Assembly (NCBI GenBank): GCA_964509685.1
Contig: CAZDYQ010000004.1
Span: 13,675-77,674 of the forward strand
Length of the DNA stretch: 64,000 nucleotides
Reading direction: 5' to 3'
From: JAMLIN01 sp964509685
GTDB taxonomy: Bacteria; Pseudomonadota; Gammaproteobacteria; Burkholderiales; Burkholderiaceae_E
The position numbers were made by a program, and so were the translations under genes. The notes beneath the pieces are model-generated. The model was not told the origin of the DNA and did no database searches. It was given only the letters and a program-made list of their open reading frames with translations. Shown piece after piece: positions 52,808 through 61,429 of this stretch (position 1 is the first letter of the stretch; each line of letters begins with the position of its first letter).

Positions 52808-54781
52808 GTGAAAAAAGTCACACCCATCCAGATGGCGGCCTATCTCGAGTGGCTCGAGAAGCGGCATGGCCTGGCGTTCGACGACTACGAGTCGCTGTAC
52901 CGCTGGTCCGTGACGGACCTCGATGCCTTCTGGGGCTCGATCCGCGAATACTTCCAGCTGCTGGACGAGGGCGCCCCGGAGCCGGTGCTGGTGGACGACC
53001 GCATGCCCGGCGCCCGGTGGTTCCCGGGCCTTTCGCTCAACTACGCCGAACAGGCGCTGCGCCATGCCGGTGTCGGCGACCCGCGGCGCCCGGCCATCGT
53101 CCACCGCAGCGAGAGCGGGCACGACGGGGAGCTTTCCTGGGCGGAGCTCCGCGAACGGGTGGCGGGCCTCGCGACCCGCCTGGTGGAACTCGGGCTCGAA
53201 CCGGGCGACAGGGTGGCCGCCTACCTGCCCAACATCCCCGAGACGGTCGTCGCCTTCCTCGCCACCGTGAGCGTGGGTGGCGTCTGGTCGCTGTGCTCAC
53301 CCGACATGGGGCCGGTGGGCGTGCTCGACCGGTTCCGACAGATCGAGCCGAAGTTCCTGGTCACCTGCGATGGGTACGTGTACGGCGGCAAGCCGCACGA
53401 CCGTATGGACGTGGTCGGCGAGATGCTCGCCCAGTTGCCGAGCGTGCGCCACGTGCTCGCGTTGCCCTATCTCGATCGCGAACGCCCGCCATCGGCCTTC
53501 GCGGCCGACAGGCCGGTGCACGGATTGCGCGATGCCTGCGCGACGAAGGCGCCCACCGACTGGTCGCCGCGCCGGCTGCCGTTCGACGCGCCCTTGTGGA
53601 TCGTCTATTCGAGCGGAACCACGGGCATGCCGAAGCCGATCGTCCACGGCCACGGCGGCGTGGTGCTCGAGCACCTCAAGCTGGGCGTCCTGCACAACGA
53701 CCTCGGGCCCGACGACCGCTTCCTGTGGTATTCGAGCACCGGCTGGATCATGTGGAACTGCCAGGTCGGCGGCCTGCTCGGTGGCACTACCCTTTGCATC
53801 TACGACGGCAATCCCGGCTGGCCAGACATGGGTGCCCTGTGGCGCTTCGCCGCCGAGACCGGCGTGACCTTCTTCGGTGCCGGGGCCGCCTACTACGCCA
53901 ACTGCGTCAAGGCCGGCGTCCATCCGGCCGAGTACGGGGATCTTTCCCGCCTGCGCGCGCTGGGCTCCACCGGTTCACCGCTCGCGGTCGAGAGCTACGA
54001 ATGGGGCTGGCGGGAGTTCGGCCCCGACCTGTGGTGGTGCGTGATCTCCGGTGGCACCGACTTCGCCGGCGCGTTCATCGGTGGCAACCGGATGCTGCCC
54101 ACCGTTCCGGGGGAGATGCAGTGCCGTTGCCTCGGCGCGGCGGTCGAGGCCTGGGACGAGGAGGGCAGGTCGCTGGTCGACGAGGTGGGCGAGCTCGTCT
54201 GCGTGCGCCCCATGCCCTCGATGCCGCTGAGGCTCTGGGGCGACGAAGACGGCAGCCGCTACCGCGAGAGCTACTTCGACATGTTCCCGGGCGTCTGGCG
54301 GCATGGCGACTGGATACGCATCACCCCTTCGGGTGGCGCCGTCATCTACGGTCGCTCCGACGCGACGATCAACCGCCATGGCATCCGCATGGGAACCGCC
54401 GAGCTGTACCGGGCGGTGGAGACCATCCCGGCGGTTCTCGACAGCCTGGTGGTGGACCTCGAATACCTCGGGCGGGAGAGCTACATGCCGCTGTTCGTGG
54501 TGCTGCGGGCGGGCGCGGTCCTGGACGAGGCGCTCGTCGCGGAGATCAACCAGCGTATCCGGACCGCGATGTCGCCCCGTCACCTGCCCTCGGAGATCAT
54601 CGTGGCGCCCGAGATTCCCCGCACGCTGAGCGGCAAGAAGCTCGAGCTGCCGGTCAAGAAGCTGCTGCTGGGCGTGCCTCCCGAGAAGGCGCTCAACCGC
54701 GACGCCATGGCGAATCCCGGCAGCATCGACTGGTACGTCGAGTTCGCGCGGTCGCGCTCGACGGCGTCTTCTCCTTCCTGA
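52808..54781 (+). CDS. Acetoacetate--CoA ligase
   Basis: A 657-residue ANL-superfamily ligase that makes acetoacetyl-CoA from acetoacetate, CoA and ATP, feeding polyhydroxybutyrate or acetyl-CoA. The N-terminal segment RWFPGLSLNYAEQALRH is typical; the adenylation loop is WIVYSSGTTGMPKPIVHGHG; WYSSTGWIMWNCQVGGLLGG, ALGSTGSPLAVESYEW and YGRSDATINRHGIRMGTAEL follow, and the catalytic Lys is in RTLSGKKLELPVKKLL. Length separates it from acetyl-CoA synthetases. GTG 52808 starts the homology. A -10-like TAACAT lies at 52732-52737 without a clear -35. Confidence 0.94.
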   Translation: MKKVTPIQMAAYLEWLEKRHGLAFDDYESLYRWSVTDLDAFWGSIREYFQLLDEGAPEPVLVDDRMPGARWFPGLSLNYAEQALRHAGVGDPRRPAIVHRSESGHDGELSWAELRERVAGLATRLVELGLEPGDRVAAYLPNIPETVVAFLATVSVGGVWSLCSPDMGPVGVLDRFRQIEPKFLVTCDGYVYGGKPHDRMDVVGEMLAQLPSVRHVLALPYLDRERPPSAFAADRPVHGLRDACATKAPTDWSPRRLPFDAPLWIVYSSGTTGMPKPIVHGHGGVVLEHLKLGVLHNDLGPDDRFLWYSSTGWIMWNCQVGGLLGGTTLCIYDGNPGWPDMGALWRFAAETGVTFFGAGAAYYANCVKAGVHPAEYGDLSRLRALGSTGSPLAVESYEWGWREFGPDLWWCVISGGTDFAGAFIGGNRMLPTVPGEMQCRCLGAAVEAWDEEGRSLVDEVGELVCVRPMPSMPLRLWGDEDGSRYRESYFDMFPGVWRHGDWIRITPSGGAVIYGRSDATINRHGIRMGTAELYRAVETIPAVLDSLVVDLEYLGRESYMPLFVVLRAGAVLDEALVAEINQRIRTAMSPRHLPSEIIVAPEIPRTLSGKKLELPVKKLLLGVPPEKALNRDAMANPGSIDWYVEFARSRSTASSPS

Positions 54782-54788
54782 ATGCCCC

Positions 54789-54809
54789 GGGGCGACACGA
54801 GGTCGCCCC
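54789..54809. other. Perfect stem-loop between ligase and maeB
   Basis: GGGGCGAC-ACGAG-GTCGCCCC has eight perfect pairs directly after the ligase stop codon and 21 bases before the maeB start. No T-run follows, so partial termination, mRNA protection or processing are all possible. Confidence 0.5.
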
Positions 54810-54830
54810 GCAGATCCTCCCGGAGTGACC

Positions 54831-57155
54831 ATGAGTTCCCAGCAGTCCCCCGCAGAGCCCGCCGACCGGGCCGCGAAGCGTGCCCTGCGCGATGCCGCGC
54901 TCGACTATCACCGCAGCCCCACGCGGGGCAAGATTTCCGTCGTGCCCACCAAGGCGCTGCTCAACCAGCGCGACCTGTCGCTCGCCTATTCCCCCGGGGT
55001 CGCCTATGCGTGCACGGCGATCGCCGATGATCCGGCCATGGCGGCGGAGTTCACCTCGCGCGGCAACCTGGTGGGTGTCGTCACCAACGGCACCGCGGTC
55101 CTCGGCCTCGGCGACATCGGCCCGCTGGCGGGGAAGCCCGTCATGGAGGGCAAGGCGTGCCTGTTCAAGAAGTTCGCCGGGATCGACGTCTTCGACATCG
55201 AGCTCGACGAACGCGATCCGGACCGGCTGGTCGACATCATCGCGGCGCTGCAGCCCACCCTCGGCGGGATCAATCTCGAGGACATCAAGGCGCCCGAATG
55301 CTTCTACATCGAGCGCAAGCTGCGCGAGAGGCTGCGCATCCCCGTCTTCCATGACGACCAGCACGGCACCGCGATCATTTCGTCGGCGGCGATGATCAAC
55401 GGCCTGGAGCTCGTGGGCAAGGCAATCGACGAGGTCCGCGTCGCGGTGTCGGGCGCCGGCGCCGCCGCGATCGCCTGCGTGGACCTGATGGTGCAGCTCG
55501 GGGTGCGGCCCGAGCATGTGCTGATGTGCGACTCGAAGGGGGTCCTGCGGCCGGACCGGGGCGACGACATTCCCGAATCCAAGCTGCGCTATGCGCGCCC
55601 GACCGATGCGCGCACGCTCGCGGACGCGGTTCGCGGGGCGGACGTGTTCCTCGGTTGCTCGGCGGCCGACGTCCTCACGCCCGAGATGCTGCTCAGCATG
55701 GCGGAGCGACCGATCGTGCTGGCGCTTGCGAATCCCGACCCGGAGATCCGCCCGGAGCTCGCCCGCGCGACGCGGCCCGACTGCATCATCGCGACGGGCC
55801 GCTCGGACTATCCGAACCAGGTCAACAATGTGCTGTGCTTCCCCTACATCTTCCGGGGTGCGCTGGACTGCGGGGCGACCACGATCAACGAGAGCATGAA
55901 GCTCGCGTGCGTGCACGAGATCGCGGCACTGGCGAAGGCCGAGGTGAGTGCCGAGGTGGCCGCGGCCTATCCCGGGCAGGAGATCGCGTTCGGCCCCGAC
56001 TACCTCATTCCCAAGCCCTTCGATTCGCGGCTGATCCTGCGCATCGCGCCCGCCGTGGCCAGGGCGGCGCAGGAGTCCGGTGTCGCCACGCGCCCGATCG
56101 ACGATCTCGAGGGATACCGCGATTCGCTCACGCGCTTCGTGACGCATACCGGGCTCGTGATGCGGCCGCTCTTTGCCGCGGCCCGCAAGGCGAACAAGCG
56201 GGTCGTCTATGCGGAAGGCGAGGAGGAGAGGGTCCTGCGGGCCGCGCAGGTGGCGGTGGACGAAGGGCTCGCACGGCCGATCCTGATCGGCAGGCCGTCG
56301 GTGGTCGAGATGCGCATCCGCCGCGCCGGGCTCCGGCTGGCGGCGGGGCGCGACTTCGAGCTGGTCGATCCGGAGAACGACAGCCGCTTTCGCGAGTACT
56401 GGGAGGCCCTGCACAAGCTGCGCGCGCGCGACGGCGTGACGCCCGAGATGGCGAAGGCGGCGCTGCGCCGCTCGCACACGATCACCGGCGCGATGCTGGT
56501 GCGACGGGGCGACGCCGACGCGATGGTCTGCGGCCTGGTCGGCCGGTTCGACGCCCACCTGGAGAACATCGCGAGCATCCTTGGCCTGGCCCCCGGAGCT
56601 CGCCAGTTCGCCGCGATGAACGCGATCGTGCTCGACAAGCATACCTTGTTCGTCGCCGATACCTTCGTGAACGACGACCCGGATGCACAACAGCTTGCGG
56701 ACATCGCCCGCATGGCCGCCGTCGAGGTCAGCCGCTTCGGCCTGCCGCCCAAGGTGGCCTTCCTGTCGCATTCGAACTTCGGTTCGTCCCAGCGGCCGTC
56801 GGCGCGCAAGATGCGCGAGGCGCGCGACCTGTTCCGCGCGACCTGTCCCGGCATCGAGGCCGACGGGGAACTCCACGGCGACGCCGCGCTCAACGAGTCC
56901 CTGCGCGGGGAGTTCCTGCAGGACTCCACTCTGACCGGGTCGGCCAACATCCTCATCTGTCCCAACCTCGATGCGGCCAACATCCTGTTCAATGTCCTGA
57001 AGACGACGGGCGGGCAGGGCGTGCATGTCGGCCCGATGCTGCTCGGCGCCGCGGCGCCCGTCCACATCCTCACGCCGTCCGCCACCGTCCGCCGCATCGT
57101 CAACATGACGGCGCTGGCGTCGGCGGACGACCGGGCCTTCCCCCCGGTCCGCTGA
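54831..57155 (+). CDS. maeB: NADP-dependent malic enzyme with phosphotransacetylase-like domain (MaeB type)
   Basis: A 774-residue protein. Residues about 20-430 are malic enzyme: SPGVAYACTAIADDP, VTNGTAVLGLGDIGPLAG, FHDDQHGTAIISSAAMING, nucleotide-binding VAVSGAGAAAIACVDLM and ATGRSDYPNQVNNVLCFP. Residues about 445-770 are a phosphate-acetyltransferase-like domain (VVYAEGEEERVLRAAQVAVD, GGQGVHVGPMLLGAAAPVHI), which in MaeB usually senses acetyl-CoA rather than catalysing. It decarboxylates malate to pyruvate and makes NADPH. ATG 54831 has GGAG 5 bases upstream; GTG 54825 is the alternative. Confidence 0.96.
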   Translation: MSSQQSPAEPADRAAKRALRDAALDYHRSPTRGKISVVPTKALLNQRDLSLAYSPGVAYACTAIADDPAMAAEFTSRGNLVGVVTNGTAVLGLGDIGPLAGKPVMEGKACLFKKFAGIDVFDIELDERDPDRLVDIIAALQPTLGGINLEDIKAPECFYIERKLRERLRIPVFHDDQHGTAIISSAAMINGLELVGKAIDEVRVAVSGAGAAAIACVDLMVQLGVRPEHVLMCDSKGVLRPDRGDDIPESKLRYARPTDARTLADAVRGADVFLGCSAADVLTPEMLLSMAERPIVLALANPDPEIRPELARATRPDCIIATGRSDYPNQVNNVLCFPYIFRGALDCGATTINESMKLACVHEIAALAKAEVSAEVAAAYPGQEIAFGPDYLIPKPFDSRLILRIAPAVARAAQESGVATRPIDDLEGYRDSLTRFVTHTGLVMRPLFAAARKANKRVVYAEGEEERVLRAAQVAVDEGLARPILIGRPSVVEMRIRRAGLRLAAGRDFELVDPENDSRFREYWEALHKLRARDGVTPEMAKAALRRSHTITGAMLVRRGDADAMVCGLVGRFDAHLENIASILGLAPGARQFAAMNAIVLDKHTLFVADTFVNDDPDAQQLADIARMAAVEVSRFGLPPKVAFLSHSNFGSSQRPSARKMREARDLFRATCPGIEADGELHGDAALNESLRGEFLQDSTLTGSANILICPNLDAANILFNVLKTTGGQGVHVGPMLLGAAAPVHILTPSATVRRIVNMTALASADDRAFPPVR

Positions 57156-57301
57156 TTCCCCCTCCCGCGCACCGGCATGTCCCGGCCCCGCCCCTGGCGG
57201 CGGCCGGGGTCCAGCCGCGTCGCCCCGATCCCGGCGGTGCGGCGTGCTAATGTCCCGGGAACGGGATCGACCCTTGGGTCGGGGCCAGCTGGGGATGCTC
57301 G

Positions 57302-58720
57302 ATGGCGGGGTTCAACGAGATGTACGAGGGCGACCGGGTGCGCGATGCGTACCGCGAGATCGCCGACTGGATACGCAAGGTGGGCGTGGAGGCGCTCGGC
57401 CGGAAGCAGCAGGAGGCCGAGACCCTGTTTCGCCGCATCGGCATCACCTTCGCCGTCTACGGTGAATCGGGGGAACTCGCCGAATCCGAGCGCCTGATCC
57501 CGTTCGACGTGGTTCCCCGGGTCTTCACGCACCGGGAATGGCGCCGCATCGACTCCGGCGTGCGCCAGCGGGCGCGGGCGCTGAACCTCTTCCTCGGGGA
57601 CATCTACCGGAGAGGCGAGATCGTGAAGGCGGGGATCATCCCCGCCGAGGCGGTCTATGGCAACGCGGCCTTCCTTCCGGCGGCCGCGGGCTTCGCGCCG
57701 CCGCGAAACGTGTACTCGCACATCGTGGGCGTCGACCTGGTGCGCACCGGGCCCGACGAGCTCTATGTCCTGGAGGACAACTGCCGCACACCGTCGGGCG
57801 TGTCGTACATGCTCGAGAACCGGGAGATCATGATGCGGATGTTTCCGGAGCTGTTCACCCGGCGACGCATCCTGCCCGTGGACGACTATCCGGCGCTGCT
57901 TCGCCGGACGCTCGCGAGCCTCGCGCCGGCGTCCTGCGATGCCGAACCCAACATCGTCGTCCTCACCCCCGGGGTCTTCAACTCCGCCTACTACGAGCAC
58001 TCCTTCCTCGCCGACCAGATGGGTGTCGAGCTGGTCGAGGGACAGGATCTCTATGTCGATGACGGCTTCGTGTACATGCGCACGACGCAGGGACCGCAGC
58101 GGGTCGACGTGATCTACCGGCGGATCGATGACGACTTCCTGGATCCGCTCGCGTTCCGCCCCGATTCGGTCCTGGGCGTGCCGGGCCTTTTCCATGCGTA
58201 CCGGACCGGCAAGGTATCAATCTGCTCCGCCCCGGGCAGCGGGGTGGCCGACGACAAGGCGATCTACACGTACGTGCCCGACATGATCCGCTTCTACCTC
58301 GGGGAGGAGCCGATCCTCGCGAATGTGCCGACCTGGCGGTGCGCCGAGCCGGAGGCGCTCGCCTACGTGGTCGACCACCTGCACGAGCTCGTGGTCAAGG
58401 AGGTGCATGGCTCGGGTGGCTACGGCATGCTGGTCGGCCCCGCGGCCAGCGCCGCGGAGATCGAGGCCTATCGCGCGCGGCTGGAAGCGGCGCCCACGGG
58501 CTTCATCGCCCAGCCGACGCTGGCGCTCTCGAGCTGCCCGACCTACGTGGGCAACGGGGTCGCCCCGCGGCACGTCGACCTGCGGCCCTTCTGCCTCGTG
58601 GGCGACGAGATCCGGCTCGTGCCCGGCGGCCTCACCCGGGTCGCCATGACCGAGGGGTCGCTCGTGGTCAACTCGAGCCAGGGTGGCGGGGTCAAGGACA
58701 CCTGGGTGCTGGGGGATTGA
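57302..58720 (+). CDS. Circularly permuted type-2 ATP-grasp protein (stand-alone)
   Basis: A 472-residue protein of the DUF404/DUF407 ATP-grasp group. The opening FNEMYEGDRVRDAYREIADW is typical, followed by FTHREWRRIDSGVRQRARAL, NVYSHIVGVDLVRTG, YVLEDNCRTPSGVSYMLENR, VVLTPGVFNSAYYEHSFLAD and VKEVHGSGGYGMLVGP, which hold the nucleotide- and metal-binding residues of the permuted fold. It should form an amide bond with ATP on an unknown acceptor. It heads a three-gene unit with alpha-E (3-base gap) and transglutaminase genes. A possible extended -10 (TGCTAATGT, 57245-57253) lies upstream. Its paralog at 1927-4404 is fused to the alpha-E domain. Confidence 0.93.
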   Translation: MAGFNEMYEGDRVRDAYREIADWIRKVGVEALGRKQQEAETLFRRIGITFAVYGESGELAESERLIPFDVVPRVFTHREWRRIDSGVRQRARALNLFLGDIYRRGEIVKAGIIPAEAVYGNAAFLPAAAGFAPPRNVYSHIVGVDLVRTGPDELYVLEDNCRTPSGVSYMLENREIMMRMFPELFTRRRILPVDDYPALLRRTLASLAPASCDAEPNIVVLTPGVFNSAYYEHSFLADQMGVELVEGQDLYVDDGFVYMRTTQGPQRVDVIYRRIDDDFLDPLAFRPDSVLGVPGLFHAYRTGKVSICSAPGSGVADDKAIYTYVPDMIRFYLGEEPILANVPTWRCAEPEALAYVVDHLHELVVKEVHGSGGYGMLVGPAASAAEIEAYRARLEAAPTGFIAQPTLALSSCPTYVGNGVAPRHVDLRPFCLVGDEIRLVPGGLTRVAMTEGSLVVNSSQGGGVKDTWVLGD

Positions 58721-58723
58721 CCC

Positions 58724-59674
58724 GTGCTGAGCCGCACCGCCGAGAACCTGTTCTGGCTCGCGCGCTACGTGGAGCGCGCCGAGAACACCGCGCGCCTGCT
58801 CGAGATGGGCTATCGCCTGTCGCTGCTGCCGTCGTCCGCGCAGGGTCCCGGCGGCGAATGGGGATCGGTGCTCGATGCATCGCGCACCCGCGCCGGCTTC
58901 GAGGCGGTGCACGGGGACGACGTGCGCCAGCAGACGGTTGCGGACTACCTGCTCTTCGACCGGAGCAACCCGTCGAGCGTGACCAATTGCCTCGACAGGG
59001 CCCGGGCCAATGCACGCGTGATGCGCATCGCGCTCACGACCGAGATGTGGGTCGCGATCAACGATGCCTGGCATGCCTGGCAGCAGGTGCTGCCCTCGAG
59101 GGCGAGCGGCGGGGGCCTGCGCGACGTCCTCGAGTGGATCCGGCGGCAGGGCTCGCTCTTCCGGGGCACGACCGACGGGACGCTGATGCGGGTCGACGGC
59201 TACGAGTTCATCGGCATCGGCACGGCGCTCGAACGGGCGGACAACATGGCTCGCCTGCTGGACGTGAAGTACTACGTCCTGCTGCCCGGGGGCAGCACGG
59301 TCGGTGGGGGCATCGACCACTACCAGTGGGCGAGCATCCTCCATGCCGCCTCGTCGCTGCGTGCCTACCACTGGACCTACAGGTCGGATGTCTCGCCGCG
59401 GAACATCGCCGACTTCCTGATCCTCAATCCGTTCACGCCGCGTTCCATGCACTACTGCTATCGCGCGCTCGGCGATCGGCTCAACGGCCTGGCCAGGCTC
59501 TACGGAAGGCGGCACGACTGTCATGACCAGGTGAACGAGACGCTGACCATGCTTTCCGAGTTGACGATCGACCAGATCTTCGCCGCCGGGCTGCACGAGT
59601 TTCTCGACGACTTCATCGGCAGGACCGCACGGCTGCATGGGTCGATCGCCTCGGCCTACCACTTCGCGGAGTAG
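58724..59674 (+). CDS. Alpha-E domain-containing protein
   Basis: A 316-residue, almost wholly helical protein of the DUF403 (alpha-E) family. It begins MLSRTAENLFWLARYVERAE and carries RSNPSSVTNCLDRARANARV, FIGIGTALERADNMARLLDV and ADFLILNPFTPRSMHYCYRA, the repeated acidic/Arg patterns after which the family is named. No catalytic activity is known; it is nearly always next to permuted ATP-grasp and transglutaminase genes and may bind or carry their substrate. GTG 58724 is 3 bases after the ATP-grasp stop. Confidence 0.94.
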   Translation: MLSRTAENLFWLARYVERAENTARLLEMGYRLSLLPSSAQGPGGEWGSVLDASRTRAGFEAVHGDDVRQQTVADYLLFDRSNPSSVTNCLDRARANARVMRIALTTEMWVAINDAWHAWQQVLPSRASGGGLRDVLEWIRRQGSLFRGTTDGTLMRVDGYEFIGIGTALERADNMARLLDVKYYVLLPGGSTVGGGIDHYQWASILHAASSLRAYHWTYRSDVSPRNIADFLILNPFTPRSMHYCYRALGDRLNGLARLYGRRHDCHDQVNETLTMLSELTIDQIFAAGLHEFLDDFIGRTARLHGSIASAYHFAE

Positions 59675-59678
59675 GGCG

Positions 59679-60494
59679 ATGAAGCTGCGCGTGGAGCACC
59701 GTACCGTCTATCGCTACGAGCCCGCGGTCCGGCTCGTCGTCCAGACCCTGCGCCTGCGGCCGAGCGAGTTCGACGGCCAGCGTGTCCTCGAGTGGCGGAT
59801 CGACGCGGGCGGCCACTGCGTGGACGACGGCTACGTGGACGGCGCCGGCAATTGCATCCACATGCTGACTGCGCACGGTCCCGTCGAAATCCTGGAGCTC
59901 GTCTCGACCGGGGTGGTGGAAGTGGCTGACCGCGCGGGCATGCTGCGTGGGCTGCGCGAGGTCCTGCATCCGTTGGCCTGGCTGCGTGCAGGGCCTCGCA
60001 CGGCGCCCGCGCCCGCCATCGAGGCGTTCGCCCGCGCCGCCATGGCGGGCATTGGTACTGACCGGCTGGAGCAGGGGCATGCGCTTGCGGCCGCGGTGGC
60101 CGACGCGGTCCGGTACACGGCGGGCACGAGCGATGCCGGTACCAGCGCGGCCGAGGCGCTCGAGGCCGGGACGGGAGTCTGCCAGGACCAGGCGCATGTC
60201 CTGGTGGCCGCGGCCCGCAGCCTGGGCATACCGGCCCGCTACGTGACCGGCTACCTCAATCCCGGGAGCGACATCATCGGCGCGGAGGCGACCCATGCCT
60301 GGGCCGAGCTCCACCTGGGCGCCTATGGCTGGATAGGTTTCGACCCGGCCAATCGCCAGTGTCCGACGGCGGATTACGTGCGCCTTGCCTGCGGGATCGA
60401 CGCGGTGGACGCCGCGCCGGTCCGCGGGACCGCGCTTGGCCGGGCACGCGAGGTCCTCGATGTCGAGGTGCACGTGCGCCTGGCGCAGCAGTAG
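59679..60494 (+). CDS. Transglutaminase-like protein, paralog 2
   Basis: A 271-residue protein with the bacterial transglutaminase N-terminal region (KLRVEHRTVYRYEPAVRLVV) and core domain. The triad is C168 in GTGVCQDQAHVLV, H206 in EATHAWAELHLG and D222 in WIGFDPANRQC. ATG 59679 has GGAG 7 bases upstream and lies 4 bases after the alpha-E gene. It is shorter than the 4401-5297 paralog and has a different substrate loop (GYLNPGSDIIG). With its two neighbours it forms the complete three-gene version of the module. Confidence 0.94.
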   Translation: MKLRVEHRTVYRYEPAVRLVVQTLRLRPSEFDGQRVLEWRIDAGGHCVDDGYVDGAGNCIHMLTAHGPVEILELVSTGVVEVADRAGMLRGLREVLHPLAWLRAGPRTAPAPAIEAFARAAMAGIGTDRLEQGHALAAAVADAVRYTAGTSDAGTSAAEALEAGTGVCQDQAHVLVAAARSLGIPARYVTGYLNPGSDIIGAEATHAWAELHLGAYGWIGFDPANRQCPTADYVRLACGIDAVDAAPVRGTALGRAREVLDVEVHVRLAQQ

Positions 60495-60558
60495 CGACCG
60501 CGCCGCCGCCGGAAGCGGGCGGGCGCCTCGACCCCCCGGGGCCGGGTGGCCGAGCGGG

Positions 60559-60564
60559 TAAGAT
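60559..60564 (+). promoter_or_regulatory. Possible -10 box of the 60572 gene
   Basis: TAAGAT lies 7 bases before the GTG at 60572, a third case of a -10-like box placed for a leaderless or nearly leaderless mRNA. No -35 match. Confidence 0.4.
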
Positions 60565-60571
60565 CGGTGCC

Positions 60572-61429
60572 GTGCCTGACGACACTCGCCCCCCCACCGA
60601 ACCTCGGCGATCCGTCCGCCCGCGCCGTCCATCCGGACCGTCCCCGGCGGAACTTCGCCTTGTCCTGTCGCTCTGGCCCTTGCTGCGTGAACGCATCGAG
60701 GGCCTGCGAATCGGTCGCGGCGGTCCCATGGTCGCGCCGATCCCCGACCAGCTGCGATGGGCGGGGCTCTACGAGTTGCCGTTTCCCCGGCACCTCGCGG
60801 CGGCCGCCGTGGCGTTCGACATGGACCGCGAGCTCATCGGCGCCGCCCGCCAGGCGATCCCGGTGGCCAGCCTTGCCCGGTTGACGCGCGTGTACGTGAA
60901 GCACGAGGGTCGCCACGGCGCGGCCGGCCCGGAGGGCCAGGTCGCCGCCGAAGCCTGGACGAAGGCGAGCTACCTGCGCTCGATGCGCGAGAGCCTGCGG
61001 GCGCTCCTCGTGTACGGGCTGAGCCTCAACGAGCTGGTCGCCCGGGCGCGAGACGGCGGCGACGACCGGGCGCTGGTCGATGCCGTGCGCATCGATCCCG
61101 GCGTGCTGCTGGGCACGACCGGGGCGACGCGGCTCGCCCGCGCCTTGCTCGAGAACGACGGCCGGTTCGTCCGCGCCATCCACACGGCGATGGCGGAGGG
61201 ACTCGCGCCGCGCGACCGAATGCGCGAACTGGCGGGCGTGGCGGCGGTCGAGGCGCTGTCAGGGGGCGACTGGGAGAGACTGGACGACCGGCGCCTGCCT
61301 GGACTGTTCCGCGCCCTTCGACGCGAGGTCGGGGGGTCGGGTCGTGTCGACAGGAAGCTTCGCGCCAGGCTCGACCGCCTCGTGGCCGAACGCGTCCCGC
61401 GGCCCCGCGGGAAACGACCGGGCGAATGA
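60572..61429 (+). CDS. Uncharacterised protein coupled to a phospholipase-D-family gene
   Basis: A 285-residue soluble, Arg/Ala/Leu-rich protein I do not recognise. A basic, Pro-rich tail (1-25) precedes a mostly helical body. Possible landmarks are LRWAGLYELPFPRHLAAAAV, YVKHEGRHGAAGPEGQVAAE and YLRSMRESLRALLVYGLSLN. It has no signal peptide, membrane helix, cysteine cluster or known nucleotide-binding motif. The coding frame is supported by its length, strand consistency and ATGA overlap with the next gene. GTG 60572 is the best start; the longer frame to 60359 would run into the transglutaminase gene. Function unknown. Confidence 0.75.
   Translation: MPDDTRPPTEPRRSVRPRRPSGPSPAELRLVLSLWPLLRERIEGLRIGRGGPMVAPIPDQLRWAGLYELPFPRHLAAAAVAFDMDRELIGAARQAIPVASLARLTRVYVKHEGRHGAAGPEGQVAAEAWTKASYLRSMRESLRALLVYGLSLNELVARARDGGDDRALVDAVRIDPGVLLGTTGATRLARALLENDGRFVRAIHTAMAEGLAPRDRMRELAGVAAVEALSGGDWERLDDRRLPGLFRALRREVGGSGRVDRKLRARLDRLVAERVPRPRGKRPGE

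Noticed and set aside
54693..58195. Long minus-strand frames opposite maeB and the ATP-grasp gene
   Set aside because: Low-complexity His/Arg/Gly-rich shadow translations; the plus-strand genes have full family signatures.
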